64,000 nucleotides of DNA, from the NCBI RefSeq assembly GCF_016623615.1, contig NZ_JAEHFX010000001.1, forward strand, positions 434,001 through 498,000. The letters run 5' to 3'. The notes under the pieces are model-generated. The model saw only the letters and a list, made by a program, of their open reading frames with translations, was not told the DNA's origin and did not search any database. This document shows, piece by piece, positions 54,283 to 63,311 of the stretch (within the stretch, counting starts at the first letter, position 1; every line of letters starts with the position of its first letter). A program made the translations under genes and the position numbers. This DNA comes from Adhaeribacter terrigena (lineage in GTDB: Bacteria; Bacteroidota; Bacteroidia; Cytophagales; Hymenobacteraceae).

Positions 54283-54870
54283 ATGCTGAACCTCGTTTTA
54301 TTTGGCCCTCCGGGCGCTGGCAAAGGTACTCAAAGCCAGAAACTGATTGATAAATATAACCTAGTACACCTTTCTACCGGTGATTTGTTACGTTCTGAAA
54401 TTACGGCCGGCACGGAGCTTGGTTTAAAAGCCAAAGCGCTGATGGACCAGGGTATGCTGGTGCCCGACGAAGTGGTGATCGGGATGATCGATAACAAACT
54501 GAAGGAAAATAAAACGGCCGGCGGTTTCATTTTCGATGGTTTCCCGCGCACGGTTCCCCAAGCCGAAGGCCTCGACCGCCTTATGGAAGAGAACGGCACC
54601 GAAATTACCTGCATGATCGCGCTGGAAGTAGACGAAGAAGAACTTACCAAACGCCTGTTGCTGCGCGGTAAAACCTCCGGCCGCCCCGACGATCAGAACG
54701 AAGAACTGATCCGCAAGCGCGTGCAGGAATACAACAACAAAACCACGCCGGTAGCCAATTACTACGAAAAGCAAGGTAAATTCTTTTCGGTGAATGGCAT
54801 TGGCGAAATTGAAGAGATTTTTGCCGAAAGCTGTGCCATTATCGACCGGCATCTGGCCAAAGCAGAATAA
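54283..54870 (+). CDS. adk: Adenylate kinase
   Basis: Interconverts ATP + AMP and 2 ADP. The P-loop is LVLFGPPGAGKGTQSQKL at the N-terminus; HLSTGDLLRSE and FDGFPRTVPQAEGL bind AMP; LRGKTSGRPDDQNEELIRKR covers the LID and its arginines. At 195 residues it has the short LID form without a zinc site, usual in this phylum. Confidence 0.95.
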   Translation: MLNLVLFGPPGAGKGTQSQKLIDKYNLVHLSTGDLLRSEITAGTELGLKAKALMDQGMLVPDEVVIGMIDNKLKENKTAGGFIFDGFPRTVPQAEGLDRLMEENGTEITCMIALEVDEEELTKRLLLRGKTSGRPDDQNEELIRKRVQEYNNKTTPVANYYEKQGKFFSVNGIGEIEEIFAESCAIIDRHLAKAE

Positions 54871-54892
54871 ATACGCATATTAATCCTGCCGG

Positions 54893-54923
54893 AAAAACGG
54901 TAGGATTTCAGGCTTAAAAACTA
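54893..54923 (+). repeat. Short A-tract repeat, copy 13
   Basis: AAAAACGGTAGGA, TTTC, AGGCT, TAAAAACTA. It sits between the adk stop and its terminator. Confidence 0.65.
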
Positions 54924-54929
54924 TATCGG

Positions 54930-54961
54930 AAGCCGGTTTTGCCTCAGGTGAAACCGGCTTT
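54930..54961 (+). terminator. Terminator of adk
   Basis: Perfect 10-bp arms AAGCCGGTTT (54930-54939) and AAACCGGCTT (54951-54960), 11-nt loop, short T tail. Confidence 0.7.
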
Positions 54962-54985
54962 CAGCTATCATTAAAATCCATAAAC

Positions 54986-55981
54986 GTGTCAGGTTCAAAC
55001 TTCATCGACTACGTAAAAATATGTTCGCGCTCTGGTCACGGCGGCGCCGGTTCTGCGCATTTGCACCGCGATAAAAAGAATGCCAAAGGCGGCCCCGACG
55101 GCGGCGACGGCGGACGCGGCGGCCACATTATTCTGCGCGGCAACGCCCAGCTCTGGACGCTTTTACACCTGCAATATCAGAAACACGTAATTGCCGGTCG
55201 CGGCGAAAACGGTGGCTCCAGCCACAGCACCGGTGCGCAGGGCCAGGATATTATTCTGGATGTGCCCATCGGAACCATTGCCCGCGATGCGGAAAGCGGT
55301 GAACTGAAAGCCGAAATTGTGGAAGACGGCCAGGAAATTATTCTTACGCCCGGCGGTCGCGGCGGCCTGGGCAATTCGCATTTTAAATCTTCTACCAACC
55401 AAACCCCGCGAAACGCGCAGCCCGGCGAAGAAGGCATTGAAGAATGGGTGATTCTGGAATTGAAATTACTGGCCGATGTTGGTCTGGTTGGTTTCCCGAA
55501 TGCCGGCAAATCTACCTTGCTTTCGGTTGTTTCGGCGGCGAAGCCAAAAATTGCCAATTATCCGTTTACCACCCTGGTGCCAAACCTGGGCGTTGTGGCT
55601 TACCGCGATTATAAATCTTTCGTAATGGCCGATATTCCGGGCATTATTGAAGGCGCTTCCGAAGGCCGTGGTTTGGGCATCCGTTTCCTGAAACACGTTG
55701 AGCGTAACTCCATTCTATTGTTCATGATCTCGGCCGAAAGCCCGGATATTCTGGAAGAATACCACATTCTGCTAAACGAACTGGAAACTTTCAACCCCGA
55801 ATTACTGGATAAAAAGCGTTTGCTGGCCATTACCAAATCCGACCTGATGGACGATGAGCTGGAAGCCGAAATGCGCCAAACCCTGCCAACCGATCTGCCC
55901 ACTATTTTCATTTCCAGCATTACCAATAAGAATATAATGGAGCTGAAAGATATGATCTGGAAAGCGTTGAACGATAAGTGA
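54986..55981 (+). CDS. obgE: GTPase Obg/CgtA
   Basis: Ribosome-assembly GTPase, 331 residues, start GTG 54986. The N-terminal glycine-rich Obg domain (1-158) has [17 protein letters not shown] and [13 protein letters not shown]. The G domain has G1 [11 protein letters not shown] (about 166), switch [14 protein letters not shown], and ITKSDLMD as the guanine-specificity motif. It ends right after the G domain, without the variable C-terminal domain found in E. coli or Bacillus. Confidence 0.94.
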   Translation: MSGSNFIDYVKICSRSGHGGAGSAHLHRDKKNAKGGPDGGDGGRGGHIILRGNAQLWTLLHLQYQKHVIAGRGENGGSSHSTGAQGQDIILDVPIGTIARDAESGELKAEIVEDGQEIILTPGGRGGLGNSHFKSSTNQTPRNAQPGEEGIEEWVILELKLLADVGLVGFPNAGKSTLLSVVSAAKPKIANYPFTTLVPNLGVVAYRDYKSFVMADIPGIIEGASEGRGLGIRFLKHVERNSILLFMISAESPDILEEYHILLNELETFNPELLDKKRLLAITKSDLMDDELEAEMRQTLPTDLPTIFISSITNKNIMELKDMIWKALNDK

Positions 55982-56048
55982 TTACTTAATTGTTGAGTTG
56001 TTGATCGCTGATCGTCAATTGCTGATTGTTTTCAGGATTTCAGCCTGG

Positions 56049-56077
56049 AAATGGTATCATTTAAATGCATAAAAGTA
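56049..56077 (+). repeat. Short A-tract repeat, copy 14 (degenerate)
   Basis: GAAATGGTATCA, T tract, AAATGCAT, AAAAGTA. In the gap between obg and grpE. Confidence 0.4.
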
Positions 56078-56150
56078 TCGGCAACGAAAAATAGCGTTAG
56101 GAAACATTCCTAATTATTAATTCTTAATTATTGATTAAAAAGGTGCCACT

Positions 56151-56801
56151 ATGTCAGAAAAACGCTTTGGCAAATTAATTGATAAGCTGGCCGATAAGTC
56201 TAAAAAGATAATTACAGGTATGAAAACCGGAAAAGATAAAAATAAGCCCGACTCGGAAGAGCATGTAGATAAGCACGAAAACGTTGAAGGTCAGACTGTA
56301 ACGGAAGAACAGGAAACCATTCCTGCCGATCATCAGATGCCGGATGTGCCAACCGATACGCTTTCGAAAACGGAGGAAGAACTGAGTGAGATGAAGGATA
56401 AATACCTGCGCCTTTTCTCCGATTTTGAGAATTTCCGCCGTCGTACATCCAAAGAACGCCTGGAACTGATGAAATCTGGCGGTGAAGACGTAATGACTGC
56501 CTTATTGCCCGTAATGGATGACCTGGACCGTGCCAAAATGGCCATGGAAAATGCCACCGATGTAGACGCTGTAAAAGAAGGTCTGGAATTGGTTTTCGGA
56601 AAACTGGCCAGCATTTTACAACAAAAGGGGCTGAAACCTATGGATGCCAAAGGCCAGCCATTCGATGCGGACCTGCACGACGCGATTACCCAAACGCCGG
56701 CCGGCGACGAAATGAAAGGCAAAGTGGTAGATGAAATTGAAAAAGGCTACTACCTGAACGATAAAGTGATCCGCTTCGCAAAAGTGGTTATTGGAGCATA
56801 A
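56151..56801 (+). CDS. grpE: Nucleotide exchange factor GrpE
   Basis: Cochaperone that releases ADP from DnaK. 216 residues: a charged N-terminal tail (1-75), a long coiled coil (about 78-115, with EELSEMKDKYLRLFSDFENF then RRRTSKERLE) and the beta-rich head with PFDADLHDAI and the final VDEIEKGYYLNDKVIRFAKV. dnaJ follows 6 bp later, so the two form an operon. No dnaK is in the window. Confidence 0.95.
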   Translation: MSEKRFGKLIDKLADKSKKIITGMKTGKDKNKPDSEEHVDKHENVEGQTVTEEQETIPADHQMPDVPTDTLSKTEEELSEMKDKYLRLFSDFENFRRRTSKERLELMKSGGEDVMTALLPVMDDLDRAKMAMENATDVDAVKEGLELVFGKLASILQQKGLKPMDAKGQPFDADLHDAITQTPAGDEMKGKVVDEIEKGYYLNDKVIRFAKVVIGA

Positions 56802-56807
56802 AATACA

Positions 56808-57956
56808 ATGGCAAAAAGAGATTATTACGATGTGTTAGGCGTGAGTCGGGAGGCAAGTGCGGAGGAAATTAAGAAAGCCTATCGCAAAATTGCCATTAAA
56901 TATCACCCCGATAAAAACCCGGACGACCACACGGCGGAAGATAAATTTAAGGAAGCTGCTGAGGCCTACGAAATTCTGAGTAATCAGGAGAAAAAGGCGC
57001 GTTACGACCGTTTCGGCCACCAGGGCATGAACGGCGGCGGCGGTTTTGGCGGCGGCCACATGAACATGGAAGATATTTTCTCCCAGTTCGGCGATATTTT
57101 CGGCGGCGGCGGTGGCGGCTTCGGCGATTTCTTTGGCGGCCAGCAACGTGGCGGCCGCAGAGTGCGCAAAGGCAGTAACTTACGCATTAAGCTCAAGCTG
57201 AACCTGGAAGAAATTGCCAACGGCGTTGAGAAAAAAATTAAAGTAAAGCGCTACGTAGCCTGCGAAGCCTGTTCCGGCAACGGTTCTAAAAACGGCGCTT
57301 CGTTACAGAATTGTTCTTCCTGCCAGGGTTCCGGCCAGGTGAGAAAAGTGGTAAATACCATGCTGGGCCAGATGGTGAGCACGGCAACCTGCCCAACCTG
57401 CCACGGCGAAGGCAAAATTGTAACCCAGAAATGCGAAGTTTGCCACGGCGAAGGGCGTCAGCTGCAGGAAGAAGTGATTCCGATCAACATTCCGGCGGGC
57501 GTGGCCGATGGTATGCAACTGAGCATGAGCGGTAAAGGCAACGTGCCGGAGCGCGGCGGTGTTCCGGGTGATCTTTTAATTCAGATTGAAGAAGAAGCCC
57601 ATCCAACCCTGAAACGTGACGGCAACAACGTGGTTTACGACCATTACATTAGCTTTGTAGATGCGGCTTTAGGTGCAAGCATAGAAGTACCAACCATTGA
57701 AGGCAAAGCGAAAATTACGCTGAAAGCGGGAACGCAAAGCGGCGAAATTCTGCGACTGCGCGGCAAAGGGATTAAAGACCTGAACGGCTACGGCAGAGGC
57801 GACCAGCTGATCTACATCAACGTCTGGACGCCGAAGAACCTGAGCAGTTCGGAAAAAGACCTGTTGGAAAAGTTACGTGATTCGCAGAACTTTGCGCCAA
57901 ATCCGGGCAAGAACGAAAAAGGCTTCTTCGAGAAAGTGAAAGAGTATTTTCAGTAA
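56808..57956 (+). CDS. dnaJ: Chaperone DnaJ
   Basis: 382 residues with all four parts: J domain with YHPDKNPDD (HPD about 35), Gly/Phe-rich linker (about 75-120), zinc domain with four CxxCxGxG repeats ([32 protein letters not shown]) and the C-terminal substrate domain beginning [17 protein letters not shown] type I DnaJ stimulating DnaK ATPase. It is terminated by the hairpin at 58005. Confidence 0.96.
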   Translation: MAKRDYYDVLGVSREASAEEIKKAYRKIAIKYHPDKNPDDHTAEDKFKEAAEAYEILSNQEKKARYDRFGHQGMNGGGGFGGGHMNMEDIFSQFGDIFGGGGGGFGDFFGGQQRGGRRVRKGSNLRIKLKLNLEEIANGVEKKIKVKRYVACEACSGNGSKNGASLQNCSSCQGSGQVRKVVNTMLGQMVSTATCPTCHGEGKIVTQKCEVCHGEGRQLQEEVIPINIPAGVADGMQLSMSGKGNVPERGGVPGDLLIQIEEEAHPTLKRDGNNVVYDHYISFVDAALGASIEVPTIEGKAKITLKAGTQSGEILRLRGKGIKDLNGYGRGDQLIYINVWTPKNLSSSEKDLLEKLRDSQNFAPNPGKNEKGFFEKVKEYFQ

Positions 57957-58004
57957 CAGCATTGTATTACCCTGTTTTATTGTTTTAGTTTTTGTTTGTT
58001 AGAG

Positions 58005-58036
58005 AAAGCCGGTTTAGAAACTTAAACCGGCTTTTT
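58005..58036 (+). terminator. Terminator of grpE-dnaJ
   Basis: Perfect 11-bp arms AAAGCCGGTTT (58005-58015) and AAACCGGCTTT (58024-58034), 8-nt loop, followed by TT-CG-TTTTT. Confidence 0.85.
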
Positions 58037-58043
58037 CGTTTTT

Positions 58044-58073
58044 AAAACGCTAGGGTTTGGGGCAGAAAAAGTA
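58044..58073 (+). repeat. Short A-tract repeat, copy 15
   Basis: AAAACGCTAGGG, TTT, GGGGCAG, AAAAAGTA; starts 8 bp after the dnaJ terminator. Close to copy 2. Confidence 0.65.
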
Positions 58074-58174
58074 CCTGCATTTTCAGATAATAAAGAGAAT
58101 AGAAACTACTTGTTTAAGACGCCGTAAGCAATTGTTCGAGCATTTTTTTTTCAACTTAATAAACCACCCAAACC

Positions 58175-58576
58175 ATGACCTTAACCCTGGAACAAGCTCA
58201 AGCCATGATTGCCGCAGCTACCGCTAAAGCCAAAGAACTGAACGTAAAAATGAATATTGCGGTAGTTGATGCCGGCGCCAATTTAACGGCTTTCGTGCGG
58301 ATGGATGGGGCTTGGTTGGGCTCGGTAGATATTTCGATCAAGAAAGCTAAAACGGCGCGCTTTTTCGATATGCCGACTGGCGAGATCGGGAAAATATCGC
58401 AGCCTGGCGGTTCGTTATACAATATTGAGCACTCCAATAATGGCCTGATCACGTTTCCCGGAGGCATTCCGATAAAAGCGGCCAACGGTGAAATTATAGG
58501 CGCGATCGGTGTATCGGGCGACTCTGTGGAAAACGACCATACTGTAGCCAGCGCAGGTTTAGAAGCCTACAAGTAA
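58175..58576 (+). CDS. GlcG/HbpS-family protein
   Basis: 133 residues of the GlcG/HbpS/DUF336 family. It opens [20 protein letters not shown] and has [21 protein letters not shown] and [20 protein letters not shown] then [15 protein letters not shown], the usual closing part. Members bind haem or small cofactors or act as accessory proteins beside glycolate or diol metabolism; no enzymatic role is established. The glcD-like gene of this window is 55 kb away. Confidence 0.85.
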   Translation: MTLTLEQAQAMIAAATAKAKELNVKMNIAVVDAGANLTAFVRMDGAWLGSVDISIKKAKTARFFDMPTGEIGKISQPGGSLYNIEHSNNGLITFPGGIPIKAANGEIIGAIGVSGDSVENDHTVASAGLEAYK

Positions 58577-58588
58577 AAAAAAACAAAA

Positions 58589-58626
58589 CGAAAAAGCCGG
58601 CAGTTATACAACTGCCGGCTTTTTCG
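58589..58626. terminator. Bidirectional terminator between convergent genes
   Basis: Perfect 17-bp arms (58589-58605 and 58610-58626) with a 4-nt loop ATAC; A run on the left and T run on the right let it serve both the GlcG-like gene and the hydrolase gene. Confidence 0.9.
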
Positions 58627-58630
58627 TTTT

Positions 58631-58660
58631 AAAATGCTATGGTTTCAGGCCGTAAAACTC
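58631..58660 (+). repeat. Short A-tract repeat, copy 16
   Basis: AAAATGCTATGG, TTTC, AGGCCG, TAAAACTC. Its end overlaps the stop codon of the minus-strand hydrolase gene. Confidence 0.6.
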
Positions 58661-59690
58661 AATTCTTTTCCAGCCAGGCAATCCAGTCTTTTGCGGTCTG
58701 GGTCCAGCCAGTTCCCCGGTCCGGAATGCCTTCGCCTTTAGCATCGACTTTAAAGTAATTATGTTCCAGACCGACGTAATCTTTAAAGGTGAAATTCTTT
58801 TTCTTGTCGCGGATCATGGCAATGCGCATAAAATCGTTGTATGGTGCGCAATGATCTTTGGTGCCATACGTAACCAGAACCGGCACTTTTATTTGCTGGA
58901 AATTATCGAAGGAGGGTTGATTGGCACTTAATTCATATCTGTATTGCTGTTCCAGCGTGAAACCCGGATGCACAGGCAGGTCAGGTGATTTATTCACCAG
59001 TTTTTCCCAGTATTCGAAAGTATCATTCGTATAAGTTTTGGTAGAATCGTCGTATGGGCGGCATTGGTGGATCATTGTTGCCATTTGTCCGAATGGGTTA
59101 GCGCTGGAACTGATCACGTGGGTTACGTCTTTGGAGATCCTGGCGAGTTTGGCCACAATCGTTCCGCCTTCGGAATGCCCGGCAATTACCATTTTTTTAG
59201 AATCTACCCAAGGCTGCTTTTTCAGGAATTTCAGCACCTTCGCATCACGGTCCACGTAATAATCGATGTGGTTAAGTTCCTGGTACTTTGCGGGAAACAA
59301 ACCGGTTTTCGGATCGGTGTATTCGCCGCGGTTAGTTATATTTTTAAAATTAACAATAGCCGGAACGCCGGGCTTGCTTACAAAAACCACATGGTAATCT
59401 TTGGTCAGGATCCGGGTATCGAAAGGCATGATGGAAGCGAATCCCTGGCCTTCGTATTCGATCAGCAACGGAATAGGTAACGATCCTTTTTCCAGCAGCA
59501 TAACGGGTTTCCGAAGCGCTTCCTCGCCCTTTTTCGAATGAATTACCAGGTCTACCGTATCTTTTTTATAAGGCATTTTCACGATGCGGTATCCAAAATC
59601 TTCCGGTTTGTATTTTTGGGCCATGGCACCGGAACCGCTGAAAACGAACAGGGAAATATGCAGCAAACAGGTTTTAATACGGATGTTCAT
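58659..59690 (-). CDS. Exported alpha/beta-hydrolase
   Basis: 343 residues, start ATG 59690, chosen because it gives a signal peptide (MNIRIKTCLLHISLFVFSGS then GAMAQ) and avoids overlap with the gene upstream. The nucleophile elbow is VIAGHSEGGTIVAKL; the acid is Asp in VTYGTKDHCAPYNDF and the base His in VGLEHNYFKV, so the triad is complete. Probably a periplasmic esterase or peptidase of the dienelactone/prolyl-oligopeptidase-like group; substrate unknown. Confidence 0.82.
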   Translation of the reverse strand: MNIRIKTCLLHISLFVFSGSGAMAQKYKPEDFGYRIVKMPYKKDTVDLVIHSKKGEEALRKPVMLLEKGSLPIPLLIEYEGQGFASIMPFDTRILTKDYHVVFVSKPGVPAIVNFKNITNRGEYTDPKTGLFPAKYQELNHIDYYVDRDAKVLKFLKKQPWVDSKKMVIAGHSEGGTIVAKLARISKDVTHVISSSANPFGQMATMIHQCRPYDDSTKTYTNDTFEYWEKLVNKSPDLPVHPGFTLEQQYRYELSANQPSFDNFQQIKVPVLVTYGTKDHCAPYNDFMRIAMIRDKKKNFTFKDYVGLEHNYFKVDAKGEGIPDRGTGWTQTAKDWIAWLEKN

Positions 59691-59717
59691 AAGCTGAATT
59701 AATATTTTTCTAAGTTT

Positions 59718-59748
59718 GAAAACGGTAGGGTTTTGCGGGCAAAAAGTA
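59718..59748 (+). repeat. Short A-tract repeat, copy 17
   Basis: GAAAACGGTAGGG, T tract, GCGGGC, AAAAAGTA. Very close to copy 1. Between two minus-strand genes, in antisense orientation to them. Confidence 0.65.
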
Positions 59749-59757
59749 TGAAGTGCC

Positions 59758-60537
59758 TTATTCATAAAAAATAGCGTACCCGTTCTGATCGTAATTGAAT
59801 GTCCACGATTTATTAACCGATTCATATACAAATCCATTGCGGTTTTTCCGGTGGCGGGTGTAGCTTCTGAAGTTATGATTAGATAAGGTCCGTAAAAATA
59901 CTTCCTCGAAAATAGCCAGGCTTTTGAGCTGGTTCGGAGCTTGGTCATAATCTCCAAACGTTTCCGTTTCGGTATAAATCGTATCCTGCAAATAATGGTC
60001 GAAGCTTAAGGTTTCAGTTTTTTGAAGGTTTCCGGCGGCATCGAAAAAGAAGCGTTTAATAGTAGAAATGTTGCGGTCTTTGTGCTGGGTATAAGATAGC
60101 CTGTGGCCGGCATAAAAAAACAAGGTTGTATCGTACGGATGGCTGGTGTTCATGGCGTTATGCCGGATAATCTTATGGATCTGGCCATAGAAGTTCAGGA
60201 ATACCCGTTTAGGTTCATTGCCAAAATTCAGTTCCGGATCTTTCTGGGTAATAATAATCTCGCGCCCTTTGTGGGTTATATCTTCATAAAGTTCAGGCCG
60301 GAAAGCGGATCCAAAACCCGTATTCGGGTTGATTTGAATAAAACCGCCCTGCCTTTTACTTACCTGGCCATTTGCGTTGTACGATAGCGTTACCAGCGGT
60401 TCCGGGCCCATAAAAACGTTAAGGGGATAGGCCATGTATTTTATCAAATATTTATCGGGCTTGGGAACCGGGTTTTCAAAATCGGATTTACAGGCGAAAA
60501 AGGGTAGGAAAAAGAGTACTAAAAGTAACTTGCGCAT
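59758..60537 (-). CDS. Lipoprotein of unknown function
   Basis: 259 residues, start ATG 60537 (MRKLLLVLFFLPFFACKSD); the lipobox is FFAC with Cys16. The remainder is rich in beta-type repeats of the kind NGQVSKRQGGF, RLSYTQHKD, RFFFDAAGNLQKTE, resembling the YD/RHS-like short repeats of Bacteroidota surface lipoproteins (DUF4595-like). No catalytic motif is visible. The gene lies 67 bp before the hydrolase gene and may share its transcript. Confidence 0.72.
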   Translation of the reverse strand: MRKLLLVLFFLPFFACKSDFENPVPKPDKYLIKYMAYPLNVFMGPEPLVTLSYNANGQVSKRQGGFIQINPNTGFGSAFRPELYEDITHKGREIIITQKDPELNFGNEPKRVFLNFYGQIHKIIRHNAMNTSHPYDTTLFFYAGHRLSYTQHKDRNISTIKRFFFDAAGNLQKTETLSFDHYLQDTIYTETETFGDYDQAPNQLKSLAIFEEVFLRTLSNHNFRSYTRHRKNRNGFVYESVNKSWTFNYDQNGYAIFYE

Positions 60538-60718
60538 AAAGTAAGAAGCCAAATGATCGCCCTAAATTACAGGATTAAAGTTGCCTTGCAAATATACCTT
60601 GTTGCTTTTGCTGTTTTATGTTAAAGAGGTTCAAATGCAGCAGTGTTCATTTTTCCTTTCAGCTTAAAGTTAATCTTCCTGCTTGCACATTCGGGGCAAA
60701 CGCGTAGTTTTACAGTAC

Positions 60719-60749
60719 AAAACCTTAGCGTTTTCCGCACAAAAACTAT
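60719..60749 (+). repeat. Short A-tract repeat, copy 18
   Basis: AAAACCTTAGCG, T tract, CCGCAC, AAAAACTA; its last bases run into the start codon ATG 60748 of the ABC transporter gene, so here the element forms the leader of the gene. Confidence 0.6.
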
Positions 60750-61653
60750 GTTGCAGATAAAAGAAGTCAGTAAAAAATACGCCAGCCACCTGGCCCTCGA
60801 TCATGTGAGTTTCGAGATCCCGAAGGGCTGCATTTTTGGTTTGCTGGGCCCGAACGGCGCCGGTAAAACCTCGCTCATCCGCATTATTACCCAGATAACC
60901 GGCGCCGATACCGGCGAAATTCTGTTTAAAGGCGAAAAACTGCAGCCTGATCACATCCGGTATATGGGGTATCTGCCCGAAGAGCGTGGCCTTTACAAAA
61001 AAATGAAAGTAGGCGAACAGCTGCTTTATTTAGCTCAACTCAAAGGTTTAAGCAAAGCCGAAGCCACAAGCCGCATTAAAAAATGGATCGATAAACTGGA
61101 TTTGCGCAGCTGGCTCGATAAAACCATCGAAGACCTGAGCAAAGGCATGCAGCAGAAAGTGCAGTTCATTGCTACCGTGGTGCACGAACCCGAGCTGATC
61201 ATTCTCGATGAACCTTTTTCCGGTTTCGACCCGGTAAATGCCAATATTATTAAAGACGAAATTCTGGAACTTCGCGAAAAAGGCAGCACGATTATTTTTT
61301 CTACGCACCGCATGGAAAGCGTGGAAGAGCTCTGCGACAATATCGCGCTCATCAACAGATCTAAAAAAGTGCTCGACGGGCCGGTGAAAACGATTCGCGA
61401 CAGCTATAAAACCAACACTTTTATGGTGGAAGGCAAAGGGAAACTACTGCTCGCTTCGCCTGATTTTAAAGTGCTGGAGCAAAACGAGCACCACGGTTTT
61501 TTCCATGCCACGGTTCAGATCTTAGATAACCAGAGCCCGAATGTTTTACTACGGTATATGCTGGAACGGGTAGAAATTCACGCTTTCCGTGAAAAAATAC
61601 CGAGCATTAACGACATCTTTATTCAAACTGTAACCGAAAAAATATATGCATAA
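60748..61653 (+). CDS. ABC transporter ATP-binding protein (NatA-like)
   Basis: 301 residues, start ATG 60748 (MLQIKEVSKKY), since an upstream extension to 60643 is not conserved in character. Walker A GLLGPNGAGKTSLIR, signature LSKGMQQKVQF, Walker B LIILDEPFSGFDPVN and the switch His in STHRM are intact. A C-terminal extension of about 80 residues follows, as in NatA-type exporters. The permease gene overlaps it by 8 bp. Confidence 0.92.
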   Translation: MLQIKEVSKKYASHLALDHVSFEIPKGCIFGLLGPNGAGKTSLIRIITQITGADTGEILFKGEKLQPDHIRYMGYLPEERGLYKKMKVGEQLLYLAQLKGLSKAEATSRIKKWIDKLDLRSWLDKTIEDLSKGMQQKVQFIATVVHEPELIILDEPFSGFDPVNANIIKDEILELREKGSTIIFSTHRMESVEELCDNIALINRSKKVLDGPVKTIRDSYKTNTFMVEGKGKLLLASPDFKVLEQNEHHGFFHATVQILDNQSPNVLLRYMLERVEIHAFREKIPSINDIFIQTVTEKIYA

Positions 61654-62947
61654 GATCTGGCTCATCGTTCAACGTGAATATTTAACCCGCGTCCGGAAAA
61701 AAAGCTTCATCATCATGACCTTGGTGGGACCGCTTTTAATGGCTGCGCTCATGGTGGTGCCGATCTGGCTGACCACCATTTCCGACGATTCTGAAACCAT
61801 AGAAGTGCTGGATGAAAGCGGTTTGTTTGCCGGAAAATTTCAAAACGAAGGTGATCTGAAGTTCAAACCGGTTTCCGGTTCGGTAGAAGCTGCCAAAAAA
61901 AGGGTGATGGAAACCGAAAATACCGCGCTGCTTTACATTCCGAAAATTAACCTGGATAAACCGGAAGGCATTAAACTTTTTTCGCAGGAAAATACGAGTT
62001 TAACCACGCAGATCGGGCTGGAGAAAATGCTGAAACGCGAGATCGAGGAACAGAAATTTGCCCGTTCCGGCGTAGATAAAAAAGTACTCGACCAGATCAA
62101 AACCGACATCAGCATCAGCACGGTAAACATGGCCGACGGCGATGAGAAAAGCAGCAACGCGGCGGTTACTTCGGCGGCCGGCTATATTGGCGCCATTCTG
62201 ATCTACATGTTCATTTTTATTTACGGCGTACAGATCATGCGGGGCGTGATAGAAGAAAAAACGAACCGCATTGTGGAAGTAGTTATTTCTTCGGTAAAGC
62301 CTTTTCAACTCATGATGGGGAAAATTCTGGGCATTGCCGCCGTGGGTTTAACGCAGTTCCTGCTCTGGATCATGCTTTCCACCGCCATCGTTTCGGTAGT
62401 TTCTTCCCAGTTCAAGGTAGATCGTTTTTCAGACGAAAAGATTGAGGAAACCCTGAAAACCACTTCCGATGCGGGGCAGGCCAAAGAAATGCACGATATT
62501 TTCAGCGCGATTAATAACCTGAACGTGCCGCTTTTGCTGGGCTGTTTCCTGTTCTATTTTTTAGGCGGTTACCTGCTTTACGGCGCATTATTCGGGGCGG
62601 TAGGCTCGGCGGTAGACAATGAAACCGATACGCAGCAATTCCTTTTCCCGATCACGATCCCGCTCATCATGTCGTTTATTGTGGCGCAAACGGTTATCAT
62701 TAAAAACCCCGACGGTCCGGTTGCTTTCTGGATGTCGGTAATTCCGTTCACGTCGCCTATTTCCATGATGCTGCGTTTGCCTTTCGGGGTGCCTACCTGG
62801 CAACTTTTGCTTTCTATGGCCATGCTGATTTTAGGCTTTATTTTTACGGTATGGCTGGCGGGTAGAATTTACCGCGTGGGTATTTTAATGTATGGTAAGA
62901 AAGTAAATTACCGCGAATTGAGTAAATGGTTGTTTTATAAAGGTTAA
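61646..62947 (+). CDS. ABC transporter permease (NatB/ABC-2 type)
   Basis: 433 residues. One membrane helix at about 18-42 (SFIIMTLVGPLLMAALMVVP), a large periplasmic domain (about 45-170), then five to six helices, including GYIGAILIYMFIFIYGVQIM and the conserved GVIEEKTNRIVEVVISSVKP loop after it. This is the ABC-2 exporter layout of NatB. With the ATPase before it the pair probably exports Na+, a drug or a peptide; the substrate is not determined. Confidence 0.9.
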   Translation: MHKIWLIVQREYLTRVRKKSFIIMTLVGPLLMAALMVVPIWLTTISDDSETIEVLDESGLFAGKFQNEGDLKFKPVSGSVEAAKKRVMETENTALLYIPKINLDKPEGIKLFSQENTSLTTQIGLEKMLKREIEEQKFARSGVDKKVLDQIKTDISISTVNMADGDEKSSNAAVTSAAGYIGAILIYMFIFIYGVQIMRGVIEEKTNRIVEVVISSVKPFQLMMGKILGIAAVGLTQFLLWIMLSTAIVSVVSSQFKVDRFSDEKIEETLKTTSDAGQAKEMHDIFSAINNLNVPLLLGCFLFYFLGGYLLYGALFGAVGSAVDNETDTQQFLFPITIPLIMSFIVAQTVIIKNPDGPVAFWMSVIPFTSPISMMLRLPFGVPTWQLLLSMAMLILGFIFTVWLAGRIYRVGILMYGKKVNYRELSKWLFYKG

Positions 62948-62951
62948 TCTT

Positions 62952-62984
62952 AACCCTCCTCTAAAAAAAAGGGAGGGTTTTTTT
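62952..62984 (+). terminator. Terminator of the ABC transporter operon
   Basis: Arms AACCCTCC (62952-62959) and GGAGGGTT (62972-62979), 12-nt A-rich loop, followed by a T run. Confidence 0.75.
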
Positions 62985-63030
62985 ATGTTTTTCCTTGGGT
63001 TATGCTGTCCTATAGCAAAAATGCTTTTTG

Positions 63031-63063
63031 GTAGTTTTTATGCCTGAAAGCATACCGTTTTCA
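63031..63063 (-). repeat. Short A-tract repeat, copy 19
   Basis: On the minus strand: AAAACGGTATGC, TTTC, AGGCAT, AAAAACTACC. It lies 20 bp after large repeat C in the same orientation, as copies 7 and 10 do after A and B. Confidence 0.65.
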
Positions 63064-63083
63064 TAGATTGCTTTTGTTCTAAA

Positions 63084-63311
63084 CTACAAGCATTTTACTT
63101 TCATAGTTTACTTTCTCCCTCAAGCCGGGTGGCTTCGTTTCTGCGTTCGCGGCTGCAATCCTTCCTGCCCTGGCGGGCTGCCTCGTGCCTCGGCACCGGA
63201 AGTCTTGGAGGCCGCTCTCACAGAAACTGGTGTCAGCTTCCTTCGTAGCTGGCTTTTTTTTAGTCTACTTTTCTTCAGTCCTTGATTTCAGGATAGGCTG
63301 CGCTGGCGATA
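63084..63311 (-). repeat. Large structured repeat, copy C
   Basis: Minus-strand copy of the 229-bp unit; its 3' tail is identical to that of copy A. The tight hairpin is GCCC-GCCA-GGGC and the inner stem CCTC/GAGG is kept although GACGCAGG of copies A and B is changed to GAGGCACG. Confidence 0.85.
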
